A stretch of DNA of 64,000 bases from Niabella yanshanensis (GCF_034424215.1 NZ_CP139960.1:2480001-2544000), one strand, 5' to 3'; positions 55,532-63,974 are shown, counted from the stretch's first letter. Numbers and translations are program-made. Notes: a model not told the origin generated them from the letters alone.

Positions 55532-56101
55532 CTAATTTTCCGAAACATATTTCAGGGCTGTTTCGCCGTTGGCAAATCTCCGCGTTTCGACTAACCTGAG
55601 CTTTCGCTGGTTAGCCCCATTTTTGAAAAGAGGGACACCAGATCCGAAAATTACGGGGTTTACAAAGATCCAGTACACATCTATCAGGTTCTGCTCCATT
55701 AATTGTCCTCCTACATCGGTACTACCGAAAATAACAATTGGACTACCCCTTTGCCCCTTAGCCTGCTGAACATATTGCACCAGATTATCATGAACAAAAT
55801 ATATATTTCCTTTACAAGGATCTGATGGCGTTCGGGTAGCTACTAATTTGGTGGTACCATTATACCAATCTGAGTATTTTTTCTCAGCTCTGGTAGCGCC
55901 GGGCAGCTCACCGGCATCAGGCCAGAAAGAATGTAATAATTCATAAGTAATTCTTCCTGATAAGATGGTATCGGCTTCTTTGCATATCTCACCTACGAAG
56001 TCAAGATTATCTTCCCCCGATTCAAAATCATCGAGTTTACCTTCTTTATTAGCTACATACCCATCTAATGAAGTATGCGCAATCCATATGATTTCCCTCA
56101 T
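55532..56101 (-). CDS. Dihydrofolate reductase family (RibD C-terminal-like) protein
   Basis: Predicted NADPH-dependent reductase of unknown substrate; members of this group (YwjB/YyaP-like) are distinct from true FolA. Family blocks are IWIAHTSLDGYVANKEGKLDDFE, EADTILSGRITYELLHSFWP, and IVIFGSTDVGGQLMEQNLIDVYWIFVNPVIFGSGVPLF. Length is 189 aa. It overlaps the SRPBCC gene by 4 bp. Confidence 0.88.
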   Translation of the reverse strand: MREIIWIAHTSLDGYVANKEGKLDDFESGEDNLDFVGEICKEADTILSGRITYELLHSFWPDAGELPGATRAEKKYSDWYNGTTKLVATRTPSDPCKGNIYFVHDNLVQYVQQAKGQRGSPIVIFGSTDVGGQLMEQNLIDVYWIFVNPVIFGSGVPLFKNGANQRKLRLVETRRFANGETALKYVSEN

Positions 56102-56514
56102 TGTTGTTCCACATAATTTTTAAACCGGTTCAGCACCGACTGACAAAATTCTTTCTGTAGCTCAATAGCCGTATGTAATTCAGGCTCAAAACGTTCCCTT
56201 ACAATCGTATTGCTATCTATTTGCTGAAATTCAATCCAGGCCCGCCTTCCGTCGTTTAACGTATACGCAATCATTTCAAAGGGGGCAACCTGATCATATA
56301 CACCTGTGTGTTCAAACCCATCACTTCCGTCCTTTTTCTCCATATAAAATTTAAACCGCCCGCCTGCTGTCAAGTCGTTCTCAACTTCAGGACAATGCCA
56401 ATCATCGAAGGGTACATTCCATTGCAGAATATGCTTCGCGTGCGTCCAGTATTCCCAAACCTCCGTTACCGGCCGGTTGATTAAAACCAATGCCACTAAA
56501 CTTTGATTGCTCAT
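56098..56514 (-). CDS. SRPBCC (AHSA1-like) domain protein
   Basis: Small hydrophobic-pocket protein; function unknown. The START-like AHSA1 fold is suggested by VLINRPVTEVWEYWTHAKHILQWNVPFDDWHCPEVENDLTAGGRFKFYMEKKDGS and the C-terminal long helix (TAIELQKEFCQSVLNRFKNYVEQ). Length is 138 aa. It lies 3 bp after the VOC gene and overlaps the DHFR-like gene. Confidence 0.87.
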   Translation of the reverse strand: MSNQSLVALVLINRPVTEVWEYWTHAKHILQWNVPFDDWHCPEVENDLTAGGRFKFYMEKKDGSDGFEHTGVYDQVAPFEMIAYTLNDGRRAWIEFQQIDSNTIVRERFEPELHTAIELQKEFCQSVLNRFKNYVEQQ

Positions 56515-56517
56515 GGC

Positions 56518-56907
56518 TTATTTCATTGAATGTAGCCCAATGGTATTACCCTCGCTATCCTGCACGGTCGAACAAAATCCATACTCGCCAATAGACATTT
56601 TAGATTGGACCACTTTACCCCCGGCCGCTTCAACACGGCTTTCTTCTGTCGCGCAGTCATTGCATCCAAAGTATAGGGTTATGTTGCTACCACCGGCTTT
56701 CATGCCTTCCATTTTTACCAATGTACCCGAGCTGCCAAATCCGTCCATATTACCCGGGAAAGAACGCATGTCCATAGATTGATCAGTAGGATCAGACATT
56801 TGCTCCAGCTTTACATCAAACACGGTTTCATAAAACCGGGTGGCGCGGTCCATATTATCCACATAAATTTCAAACCATACTACCGGGTTTCCTTTTTTGC
56901 TTTCCAT
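56518..56907 (-). CDS. VOC family (glyoxalase-like) protein
   Basis: Two-beta-alpha-beta fold protein of the vicinal oxygen chelate superfamily, often in toxin resistance or as small oxygenases. It starts NPVVWFEIYVDNMDRATRFYETVFDVKLEQM and ends YGFCSTVQDSEGNTIGLHS, the usual last strand with Glu for metal binding. Length is 129 aa. Substrate unknown. Confidence 0.88.
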   Translation of the reverse strand: MESKKGNPVVWFEIYVDNMDRATRFYETVFDVKLEQMSDPTDQSMDMRSFPGNMDGFGSSGTLVKMEGMKAGGSNITLYFGCNDCATEESRVEAAGGKVVQSKMSIGEYGFCSTVQDSEGNTIGLHSMK

Positions 56908-56929
56908 TGTTAATTATTTAAAACGATTA

Positions 56930-57430
56930 TTAATTCAATAAATGAGCCTGGATATTTTTGATCTGGTTCAGATGTCTCTGTGTATGAACCTGTACAAAGC
57001 GCAGCCACTCGTAGCGGGTCAGGTATCCCATAAAGGGGAACTCCATATCTAAACACAATTGCAACAATTCCTTGTCTTTTATAGTATTTGCAAGTAGTAT
57101 TTTATTGGCTTTTATTTTTTCCACCAAATTTTCTTTCTGATGCGGGGGTAAGTGGGGTGTGACAGCAGGATCAGCTTTAGCTTTTTGGTTCATATCAAGA
57201 AATATGCTCTTCAAAGCTTCTTCATTTTCATCATAGGGCCGCTCTGCCTCTTTCACATGGCTATCGGGTATACCGCGACTGCAAATGGCAATATGTTCGG
57301 CCACCTGGCCAATAGTCCAGCTATCTTCGAAAGGCACTTTATTAAAAAGATCCTGGGGTATTGCATTAAGGATATCGATCACTTCATCAAAGACGTTGCT
57401 GATATCCTGGCTTAATTGTGCTTTTTCCAT
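56930..57430 (-). CDS. DinB family protein
   Basis: Four-helix bundle metal-binding protein (YfiT/bacillithiol-S-transferase-like superfamily). The first metal His is in WTIGQVAEHIAICSRG and the last pair in LRFVQVHTQRHLNQIKNI. Length is 166 aa. It is the first gene of a leftward operon (DinB, VOC, SRPBCC, DHFR-like, probably DoxX). Its promoter carries TATTTTTG and two palindromes that fit a Crp/Fnr operator. Confidence 0.87.
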   Translation of the reverse strand: MEKAQLSQDISNVFDEVIDILNAIPQDLFNKVPFEDSWTIGQVAEHIAICSRGIPDSHVKEAERPYDENEEALKSIFLDMNQKAKADPAVTPHLPPHQKENLVEKIKANKILLANTIKDKELLQLCLDMEFPFMGYLTRYEWLRFVQVHTQRHLNQIKNIQAHLLN

Positions 57431-57461
57431 AATTGAATAATTTTAGGGGTCAACCGTTATT

Positions 57462-57469
57462 CAAAAATA
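57462..57469 (-). promoter_or_regulatory. DinB operon promoter, -7 element TATTTTTG
   Basis: On the minus strand TATTTTTG reads 57469 to 57462; transcription would start near 57456, about 27 nt before the DinB ATG. Confidence 0.6.
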
Positions 57470-57491
57470 GTATCACATAAAGGTAGATGCC

Positions 57492-57507
57492 CTTGCCAAA
57501 TGGCAAG
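57492..57507. promoter_or_regulatory. Palindromic operator CTTGCCA-AA-TGGCAAG
   Basis: Perfect 7-bp arms around AA. The Crp/Fnr-like core is TTGC-N6-GCAA. Its centre lies 37.5 bp from the end of the -7 element, about -43 from the predicted start, almost the same geometry as the palindrome of the efflux operon. Confidence 0.7.
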
Positions 57508-57539
57508 TAATCCAATGAAGACTTCTTAAAAAAGAAATA

Positions 57540-57555
57540 CTTGCCATATGACAAG
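57540..57555. promoter_or_regulatory. Second, imperfect operator copy CTTGCCATATGACAAG
   Basis: One mismatch from full symmetry (C against A). It shares CTTGCCA and CAAG with the copy at 57492; the centres are 48 bp apart, and this one would be at about -91. Confidence 0.6.
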
Positions 57556-57601
57556 CAGATGGGTGAATAGCACTGGTTGGGCAAAAGAAAGGGCTGGCTT
57601 A

Positions 57602-58183
57602 TTACCCCGCAGGGTAGGTAGCTACTTCTTTCCTGATCCTGCTTAACGAAGTATCGGTAACCCCCAGGTAAGAAGCTATTTGTTTTAAGGGTACATTCTG
57701 TATGATCTGTGGCTTTGCTTTCAATAGCTTCAGATAGCGATTAGTAGCGGTTTCCTGTACCATGTCGAGCGACCTTTGTTTAATTGCAAAAAGCTGGCTG
57801 GTAAACCAAAGACGTCCCCAGTCTACATAAGCGGGTATCGTACTGAACAGCGCCTGGAAAGCTCCAAATTCAATTTTCAACATAACACAGTCCGTAACAG
57901 TTTGTATATTCTCAGGAGAAGGGATACGTTGAAACAAAGACGCAGTAGAAATTACGATCTCTCCCTCCGTAAAAAATTCAGTGCTGATCTCGTCGTTATT
58001 ATAATCGTAAACATACGCTCTGGCCACTCCGCTTTGCAGAACGTAGTATTCATTGGCAATTTTTCCTTCCTTCAAAAGCAGCGTTCCCCTGGGCACTTCC
58101 ATCAACTCATGAGCATTGGCAATTTGTTGAAAATCGCTCTCTGACAAAAGAGGGTGCTGGTAAACCGCTTTTAAAATTTCCAT
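57602..58183 (-). CDS. Crp/Fnr family regulator (copy 2, TSLSR recognition helix)
   Basis: Regulator with an N-terminal cyclic-nucleotide-binding fold (LMEVPRGTLLLKEGKIANEYYVLQSGVARAYVYDYNNDEISTEFF) and a C-terminal helix-turn-helix (VPLKQIASYLGVTDTSLSRIRKEV). Length is 193 aa. It differs from copy 1 at the key recognition-helix residue (Thr for Glu in the E-xx-S-R pattern). It lies on the same strand, directly upstream of the DinB operon, whose promoter holds two TTGC-N6-type palindromes, so it is the likely activator of that operon. Effector unknown. Confidence 0.9.
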   Translation of the reverse strand: MEILKAVYQHPLLSESDFQQIANAHELMEVPRGTLLLKEGKIANEYYVLQSGVARAYVYDYNNDEISTEFFTEGEIVISTASLFQRIPSPENIQTVTDCVMLKIEFGAFQALFSTIPAYVDWGRLWFTSQLFAIKQRSLDMVQETATNRYLKLLKAKPQIIQNVPLKQIASYLGVTDTSLSRIRKEVATYPAG

Positions 58184-58365
58184 GAGTATTATTTAACAAG
58201 CATGTAAGATAGTTATAAAAAGCGTTCAACAAATAACCTGCTGCATTATTATAACCTGGAAAAATGCGGGCTATTAAAATAAAAATATATCTGTTCATTG
58301 AAACAGATTGGAAAGAGCTATGTCCGCTCAGCAATTGCAGATGGCTGATTCTAGCTTTAATAAAA

Positions 58366-58373
58366 TATCTTTG
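58366..58373 (+). promoter_or_regulatory. ispG -7 element TATCTTTG, predicted leaderless start
   Basis: TATCTTTG ends 4 nt before the ispG ATG (58378) and would lie inside the gene if an earlier start were used. Confidence 0.6.
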
Positions 58374-58377
58374 CCAA

Positions 58378-60384
58378 ATGGAATTATTTGCGGAATCATT
58401 GACTCAATATAAAAGACTGTTAACCAAAGAGGTAAAAATAGGCGACTTGCTCCTGGGCAATAATCATCCGGTCAGGGTACAAACCATGACCACCACGGAT
58501 ACCATGGATACGATTGCCACAGTAGAGCAAACGATCCGTTGTATTGAGGCAGGTGCAGAATTGGTAAGGATTACGGCGCCTTCAAAAAAAGAAGCAGAGA
58601 ACCTGCTGAATATCAAAAACGAGCTGAAAAAAAGAGGCTATACCACTCCCCTGGTGGCCGATATACATTTTACCCCCAATGCTGCTGAAGTAGCCGCCCG
58701 CATCATCGAAAAAGTAAGGGTTAACCCCGGGAATTATGTTGATAAGAAAAAATTTGAACAGATAGAATATACTGATGCGGAATATGCAGAGGAAATAGAC
58801 CGTATCCGCGATCGTTTTACACCATTAGTGAAGATCTGTAAAGAATACGGAACGGCCATGCGTATCGGTACTAATCATGGCAGTTTGAGTGATCGCATTA
58901 TGAGCCGGTACGGCGATACGCCTATTGGTATGGTGGAAAGCGCTATGGAATTTTTACGCATTGCCAGAAGCGAAAGCTATCACCAGATTATCTTAAGCAT
59001 GAAAGCCAGTAATCCACAGGTGATGGTGCAGGCTTACCGCCTGCTGATCAAAACCATGCAGGATGAGTTTGGTGAAATATATCCTTTACACCTGGGTGTT
59101 ACCGAAGCCGGTGATGGCGAGGAAGGCCGTATTAAATCTGCTGTAGGTATTGGTACCCTAATGGAAGACGGCATCGGCGACACCATCCGTGTTTCGCTTA
59201 CCGAAGATCCCGAGCTGGAAATACCGGTTTGCAGGGATATTGTGAAGCGGTATGAAAACAAAGTTGATAAGTCAACTGGTTTAAATGTTGACAAGGAAAA
59301 CATTCCCGCACCGGTCAATCTGTCTACTTACAATCCGTTTAATTTTAAAAGACATCGAACAGTGGCCGTTAATAATATTGGTGGAGGCCAGGTTCCTGTG
59401 GTGATTGCAGACCTTAGTAAAGTAGCCCATATAACACCAGCTTCGCTTAAAGGTATTGGCTACATCTATAATGAAGCAGACGATAAATGGAATATAGCGG
59501 ATGCGGCAGCTGATTATATATATATCAATCAACCGGATATTGGCTTTGCATTGCCGGGTACATTAAAAGTGATCACCCCATATGAGCATTGGAAAAATGC
59601 GCCGGATGCCAACAAATACTTTCCTATTTATTGTGCCGAACATTTTGCAGCAATAGAGCAAACTGATAGCGCTATTAATTTTGTGATGATCGATTGTCCG
59701 CAGGAAGAACAGTACCTGCAGCGGGCCGCACAAAAACAAAATGTTGTTTTGTGCCTGAGCAGCACTCAAAAAAATGCCATGCAAACGGTGAGAGCTACCT
59801 GCATCAAACTGCAGCAGGAGCATATAACCGCTCCCATTGTATTGATAACCGATAGTAACTGGAGCACAGCAGACGAGCATCTCATTCATTACGCTACAGA
59901 AACCGGAGCCTTGTTCCTGGATGGATTCGGTGATGGCATTTGCCTGGGTATGACAGCAAATGCTTACACACAAGCAGCCACATTAAATGCATCAGGAAGA
60001 AATTACCTCAATAATCAATCACCCGAACAGTTCGTTAATAACACGGCTTTCAGCATATTGCAGGCAACGCGTATGCGTATTTCAAAAACAGAATATATTT
60101 CCTGCCCCTCCTGTGGTCGTACTTTATTTGACTTACAGGAAACCACTACCAAAATACGCTCGGTAACCAACCATCTCAAAGGCGTTAAAATAGCCATTAT
60201 GGGTTGTATTGTAAACGGACCAGGCGAAATGGCAGATGCCGATTTTGGTTATGTAGGAAGTGGTCCGGGAAAAATTACGCTTTACAGGGGTAAGGAGGTT
60301 GTTAAAAGAAACGTTAACAGTGAGGTTGCCGTAGATGAATTGATTAATTTATTAAAAGAAAACGAAGCTTGGGTAGAACCATAG
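58378..60384 (+). CDS. ispG: 4-hydroxy-3-methylbut-2-enyl-diphosphate synthase
   Basis: Penultimate step of the MEP isoprenoid pathway; reduces MEcPP to HMBPP using a [4Fe-4S] cluster. The TIM-barrel domain begins at VKIGDLLLGNNHPVRVQTMTTTDTMDT. The cluster ligands are Cys576 and Cys579 (CPSCGRT) and Cys610 (GCIVNGPGE), with Glu617 as the fourth-ligand Glu. At 668 aa it is the long form: an extra domain of about 250 residues (roughly 300-550) separates the barrel from the cluster domain, as in Bacteroidota, Chlamydia and plants. The start at 58378 gives the family N-terminus (MELFAESLTQYKR) and follows the promoter element; an in-frame ATG at 58264 is rejected. Confidence 0.96.
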   Translation: MELFAESLTQYKRLLTKEVKIGDLLLGNNHPVRVQTMTTTDTMDTIATVEQTIRCIEAGAELVRITAPSKKEAENLLNIKNELKKRGYTTPLVADIHFTPNAAEVAARIIEKVRVNPGNYVDKKKFEQIEYTDAEYAEEIDRIRDRFTPLVKICKEYGTAMRIGTNHGSLSDRIMSRYGDTPIGMVESAMEFLRIARSESYHQIILSMKASNPQVMVQAYRLLIKTMQDEFGEIYPLHLGVTEAGDGEEGRIKSAVGIGTLMEDGIGDTIRVSLTEDPELEIPVCRDIVKRYENKVDKSTGLNVDKENIPAPVNLSTYNPFNFKRHRTVAVNNIGGGQVPVVIADLSKVAHITPASLKGIGYIYNEADDKWNIADAAADYIYINQPDIGFALPGTLKVITPYEHWKNAPDANKYFPIYCAEHFAAIEQTDSAINFVMIDCPQEEQYLQRAAQKQNVVLCLSSTQKNAMQTVRATCIKLQQEHITAPIVLITDSNWSTADEHLIHYATETGALFLDGFGDGICLGMTANAYTQAATLNASGRNYLNNQSPEQFVNNTAFSILQATRMRISKTEYISCPSCGRTLFDLQETTTKIRSVTNHLKGVKIAIMGCIVNGPGEMADADFGYVGSGPGKITLYRGKEVVKRNVNSEVAVDELINLLKENEAWVEP

Positions 60385-60534
60385 CATTAATTAAGCGTTC
60401 TCTTATTGCGAAAACAATCATTTTGATCCGATTTCAAAGAAGGATCAAACGCATTCATTGACAATAACGGCAGGTTCATCGAAAAAACACAACAACATTT
60501 CCTCTACTCCGCATTTTTTCTAAAATTTGCACAT
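60385..60534. other. Intergenic stretch after ispG with an 8-bp hairpin
   Basis: No gene is seen in this first part of the 351-bp gap. TTTGATCC (60422-60429) and GGATCAAA (60442-60449) form an exact 8-bp stem 37 bp after the ispG stop, without a T-run, so it is a weak terminator candidate or an operator. TAAAATTTG at 60521-60529 is a possible promoter for the RNA candidate that follows. Confidence 0.45.
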
Positions 60535-60656
60535 CAATATTAAGAAATTAACCAGTTGTGTAAACGCTTATCGTTGCTGACAAAGAAATAAGTAAATCTT
60601 AACCACCAACCTTATCTTACGGAACAGGCTATTCTTCAGGAATAGCCTGTTTTGCT
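60535..60656 (+). ncRNA. Candidate small RNA of about 120 nt
   Basis: A possible independent transcript: promoter-like TAAAATTTG (60521-60529, one base longer than TAnnTTTG), then about 90 nt with no ORF, then a strong rho-independent terminator at 60623-60656. CTTAT (about 60567) and ATAAG (about 60589) can form a small stem. The terminator is 240 bp from the ispG stop, rather far for ispG's own. No known RNA family is recognised; it could also be the tail of the ispG transcript. Confidence 0.4.
60623..60656 (+). terminator. Strong rho-independent terminator
   Basis: AACAGGCTATTC (60623-60634) and GAATAGCCTGTT (60640-60651) are perfect 12-bp complements with a 5-nt loop, followed by TT-GC-TTT. 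Confidence 0.85.
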
Positions 60657-60735
60657 TTCTGGGTTAAGTAGCATTTAAAAATGGCATTCCGCATCATACT
60701 GTACTATCTTTACGCAAACGGATCATGATCTCCAT

Positions 60736-61404
60736 ATGAAACCTGCTTATATTTTTGGTATCATAGCTATTGTTTACTTCCTGGGTATGGCTTTTGGACA
60801 AGACACCCTGCAGTTTATCTTTAAACCCTTATTGGTAAGCTCCTTACTTTATTATTTTGTCTTAAGTACCAGGCTGGTAGCTTCTGCCCTGAAAAAATGG
60901 ATAGTAGCAGCATTAATATTTTCTATCGCCGGCGACACCCTGCTGATGTTTGCCAATGCCAGTGAACTATTTTTTATCCTGGGGCTTTGCGCTTTCCTCG
61001 CAGGCCATCTTTTCTACATCTATACGTTTCATCAAATACGTACAAGGCATCAAATTGCAGGCAAGTGGTATGCCGCCATCATCGTAGCCATTTATTATTT
61101 CCTGATCATTAACTTTCTACTACCCTACCTGGGTGGCTTGAAGTACCCGGTCATTATTTATGGTTTAGTGATCAGTTTTATGCTGCTGGTAGCTATGCAT
61201 CTTCACGACCTAAAGGACAATCTTACTGCACGATATTTATTAACAGGAGCCATTCTCTTTGTGGTATCTGACTCTGTATTGGCTATTAATAAATTTTACC
61301 AACCTTATCCCTGGGGTGGATGGGCTATCATGATTACGTATGTGTTAGCTCAATGGTTATTGGTAAAAGGTCTTACCAGGTATATTAATACTACTGCCAT
61401 TTAA
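60736..61404 (+). CDS. Lysoplasmalogenase (YhhN/TMEM86 family)
   Basis: Eight-helix membrane protein; characterised members cleave the vinyl-ether bond of lysoplasmalogens. Family features are FKPLLVSSLLYYFVLS near the start, AALIFSIAGDTLLMF (conserved Asp), FLAGHLFYIYTF, and the later LLTGAILFVVSDSVLAINKFY (Asp). Length is 222 aa. Activity in this organism is inferred from family only. TATCTTTA at 60705-60712 may be its promoter. The methyltransferase follows closely, but a promoter-like box suggests its own start. Confidence 0.85.
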   Translation: MKPAYIFGIIAIVYFLGMAFGQDTLQFIFKPLLVSSLLYYFVLSTRLVASALKKWIVAALIFSIAGDTLLMFANASELFFILGLCAFLAGHLFYIYTFHQIRTRHQIAGKWYAAIIVAIYYFLIINFLLPYLGGLKYPVIIYGLVISFMLLVAMHLHDLKDNLTARYLLTGAILFVVSDSVLAINKFYQPYPWGGWAIMITYVLAQWLLVKGLTRYINTTAI

Positions 61405-61408
61405 ACCA

Positions 61409-61416
61409 CATCTTTG
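61409..61416 (+). promoter_or_regulatory. -7-like element CATCTTTG, predicted leaderless start
   Basis: CATCTTTG (one base off TAnnTTTG) ends 3 nt before the methyltransferase ATG at 61420. Confidence 0.4.
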
Positions 61417-61419
61417 CGT

Positions 61420-62037
61420 ATGATGTCACTACCTCAAAAGCTCGAAACATATTTTTTAAATGATCAGCGCCTGGAAATATATGTGCCGGAGGAGCAAGCC
61501 CTATTGAACAGGTATCGAAACAATAAAGACGATGCCTATTGGGCACGGGTATGGCCGGCTTCTATTGGCCTTTGTATTTTCCTGGAGCAACATGTTCGTC
61601 TTATCCGCAACAAACAAATACTGGAACTGGCGGCCGGACTGGGCTTGCCGGGATTATATGCCGCATCCTTTGCAAAGCAAATAACCATTACGGATAAAGA
61701 GCCGCTAGCCGAAATATTTATAAAACAGTCCGCACAGCATCTTAAGTTAGGAAACGTCATAACAAAAACCCTGAACTGGAGAGATGCTACCAAAGAACCC
61801 ATTCCTGAAGTGGTATTGCTAAGCGATGTCAATTATGAACCTGCTGTATTTGAAGAATTGAAACAAGTACTCCAATGCTACCTTGAACGCCAGGTAACCG
61901 TTATTATCAGTACTCCCGAACGCCTGGTAGGTAAACCATTTATTATGGAGCTACTCCCTTACAGTTCCTTGCAATGGAATTGTACGGTTTTGTTAAATGA
62001 CAAAGAAACAGGTGTTAGCGTTTTTGTGTTAAACTAA
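61420..62037 (+). CDS. Class I SAM-dependent methyltransferase (FAM86/METTL-like)
   Basis: Predicted protein or small-molecule methyltransferase. The WPASIGLCIFLEQH segment and the SAM-binding glycine loop ILELAAGLGLPGLYAA are typical of the lysine-methyltransferase-like (Methyltransf_16) group, followed by ITITDKEP (acidic residue for SAM ribose) and VVLLSDVNYEP (motif like DxxY). Length is about 205 aa. The start could be ATG 61420 or 61423. Substrate unknown. Confidence 0.8.
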   Translation: MMSLPQKLETYFLNDQRLEIYVPEEQALLNRYRNNKDDAYWARVWPASIGLCIFLEQHVRLIRNKQILELAAGLGLPGLYAASFAKQITITDKEPLAEIFIKQSAQHLKLGNVITKTLNWRDATKEPIPEVVLLSDVNYEPAVFEELKQVLQCYLERQVTVIISTPERLVGKPFIMELLPYSSLQWNCTVLLNDKETGVSVFVLN

Positions 62038-62354
62038 ATCAGGGCAGGTAGTGTAAACCCATCCTCTCTCTTCTGGTTTCCATCCGGCTCCCGGCTAAAT
62101 TCGCCTCTACACATTTCATCCGGCTTACGATTGAGCTCCTGATCATCCTCTAATGAACGTTAAACATTCAGTAGAACAGAGGAAGCGTCAGCCTAATGAA
62201 AATTTTCATGTAAGTTTGATGCCACAGAACCGGAACGCTGAACGGAGCGTCGCCCCCGACCGAATGTACCATTCGGTACGGACGGGCGCCTGAAGGAACG
62301 GGCAGGTAAATACGCTGCTATATATTCTTCAGCCGGCCCACAAAAATTTGGCAA
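62038..62354. other. 317-bp gap before nadB with a palindromic element
   Basis: No gene is seen. ACCGAATG (62259-62266) and CATTCGGT (62270-62277) form an exact 8-bp stem with a 3-nt loop, flanked by CGCCC (62251-62255) and GGGCG (62284-62288), so a longer interrupted stem is possible. This GC-rich stretch differs from the AT-rich flanks and resembles a dispersed repeat. AAAATTTG ends 4 nt before the nadB ATG and may be a weak -7 element. Confidence 0.55.
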
Positions 62355-63974
62355 ATGCAACAAGTAGATTTTTTAGTAATCGGAACGGGTATAGCGGGTC
62401 TTACTTATGCCTACAAAATGGCTGAAAAATATCCCGAAAAAAAAGTATTGGTAATCACAAAGGCTGCGGCCGATGAGACCAATACCAAGTATGCACAAGG
62501 CGGTGTGGCCGTAGTGAACGACCTGGAAAAAGATAGTTTTGAAAAACATATAGAAGACACGTTGATTGCCGGGGACGGCCTGTGCAATGAAAAAATAGTT
62601 GAAATTGTGGTGAAGGACGGCCCTGAAAGAGTACAGGAACTAATTGAATTGGGCGCGAATTTCGACAAGGAATCGGATGGTGATTATAAACTGGGTAAAG
62701 AAGGAGGGCATAGTGAGTTTCGTATTATTCACCACAAGGATATTACAGGCTGGGAAATGGAACGCACTTTGCTGGAAGCCGTTGCCCGCTTAAAAAATAT
62801 TGAAATTATTAAGCATTGCTTTGTAGTGGATATCATTACGCAGCACCACCTGGGATACCTTATCACCAAATCTACCCCCGATATTGAATGTTATGGCGTG
62901 TATGCACTTAACCTGCATACCAACGAGATAGAAACCATTCTGGCTAAAACCACCTACCTGTCAAGCGGCGGCAACGGGCAGGTATACCGTACCACCACTA
63001 ACCCTGCCATTGCTACCGGCGATGGAGTAGCGATGGTATACAGGGCTAAGGGCCGGATTGAGAATATGGAGTTTATACAGTTCCATCCTACCGCCTTGTA
63101 TGAACCGGGACTGAGAGGCCAGGCTTTTTTGATAACCGAAGCGGTGCGTGGTGATGGGGGTATACTTCGCAATAAAGACGGTGAGGCTTTTATGGAGCGT
63201 TATGATGAGCGCAGGGACCTGGCGCCCCGCGACATTGTAGCACGCGCCATCGACAACGAAATGAAAACCACCGGTACCGAACATGTTTGGCTGGATTGCC
63301 GGCATTTTGATACCGCCAAATTCGTTGAGCATTTTCCGAATATTTATGAAAAATGCAAAAGCGCAGGTATCGACATTTCAAACGATATGATTCCGGTAGC
63401 GCCTGCTGCTCATTACAGTTGCGGCGGTATTAAAGTAGATGAATGGGGACAAACCTCTATCAGGAACCTTTATGCTGTAGGTGAATGCAGCAGTACCGGC
63501 TTACATGGCGCTAACCGGTTAGCCAGCAACTCCCTGCTGGAGGCAATGGTATTTGCGCACCGTTGCTTTGTGCACGTTTCGCAAAAGGTAGACAATAACG
63601 ACCTGCCTGAACATCCCACTTTCAAGCTGAATATACCGGCATGGAACGCTTTGGGCACCAGCACACCAAAGGAATTAATTTTGATTACGCAAAGTCTTAA
63701 AGAAATTCAGCAGGTGATGAGCGACTATGTGGGTATTGTGCGCAATAATATAAGGCTGCAAAGGGCCATCAGGCGTATCGACCTGCTTTGGGAAGAAACG
63801 GAGCAGCTCTATAAAACCAGTACGCTTTCGCCAAATATTTTGGAACTTCGCAACCTGATAACAGTTGGCTACCTGATTGTAAAAGGTTCCAGTTTCCGCA
63901 AAGAAAGCCGGGGACTCAATTATAATACGGATTATCCGCAGAAGAGCGAGCTGCTTCAAAATATTGTTTTATAA
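62355..63974 (+). CDS. nadB: L-aspartate oxidase
   Basis: FAD enzyme that oxidises L-aspartate to iminoaspartate, the first step of NAD synthesis. The FAD-binding start is VIGTGIAGLTYAYKMAE; NTKYAQGGVAVV, AHYSCGGIKVDEWGQTSIRNLYAVGECSSTGLHGANRLASNSLLEAMVFAHR are family hallmarks that separate it from fumarate/succinate dehydrogenases. At 539 aa it is complete and ends 26 bp before the window edge. nadA and nadC are not in the window. Confidence 0.96.
   Translation: MQQVDFLVIGTGIAGLTYAYKMAEKYPEKKVLVITKAAADETNTKYAQGGVAVVNDLEKDSFEKHIEDTLIAGDGLCNEKIVEIVVKDGPERVQELIELGANFDKESDGDYKLGKEGGHSEFRIIHHKDITGWEMERTLLEAVARLKNIEIIKHCFVVDIITQHHLGYLITKSTPDIECYGVYALNLHTNEIETILAKTTYLSSGGNGQVYRTTTNPAIATGDGVAMVYRAKGRIENMEFIQFHPTALYEPGLRGQAFLITEAVRGDGGILRNKDGEAFMERYDERRDLAPRDIVARAIDNEMKTTGTEHVWLDCRHFDTAKFVEHFPNIYEKCKSAGIDISNDMIPVAPAAHYSCGGIKVDEWGQTSIRNLYAVGECSSTGLHGANRLASNSLLEAMVFAHRCFVHVSQKVDNNDLPEHPTFKLNIPAWNALGTSTPKELILITQSLKEIQQVMSDYVGIVRNNIRLQRAIRRIDLLWEETEQLYKTSTLSPNILELRNLITVGYLIVKGSSFRKESRGLNYNTDYPQKSELLQNIVL

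Noticed and set aside
58264-58377. N-terminal extension of ispG from the ATG at 58264
   Set aside because: It would span the TATCTTTG promoter element and is not part of the IspG family.
60541-60620. tRNA gene between ispG and the lysoplasmalogenase gene
   Set aside because: No GTTC-type T-arm, CCA end or cloverleaf pairing can be made.
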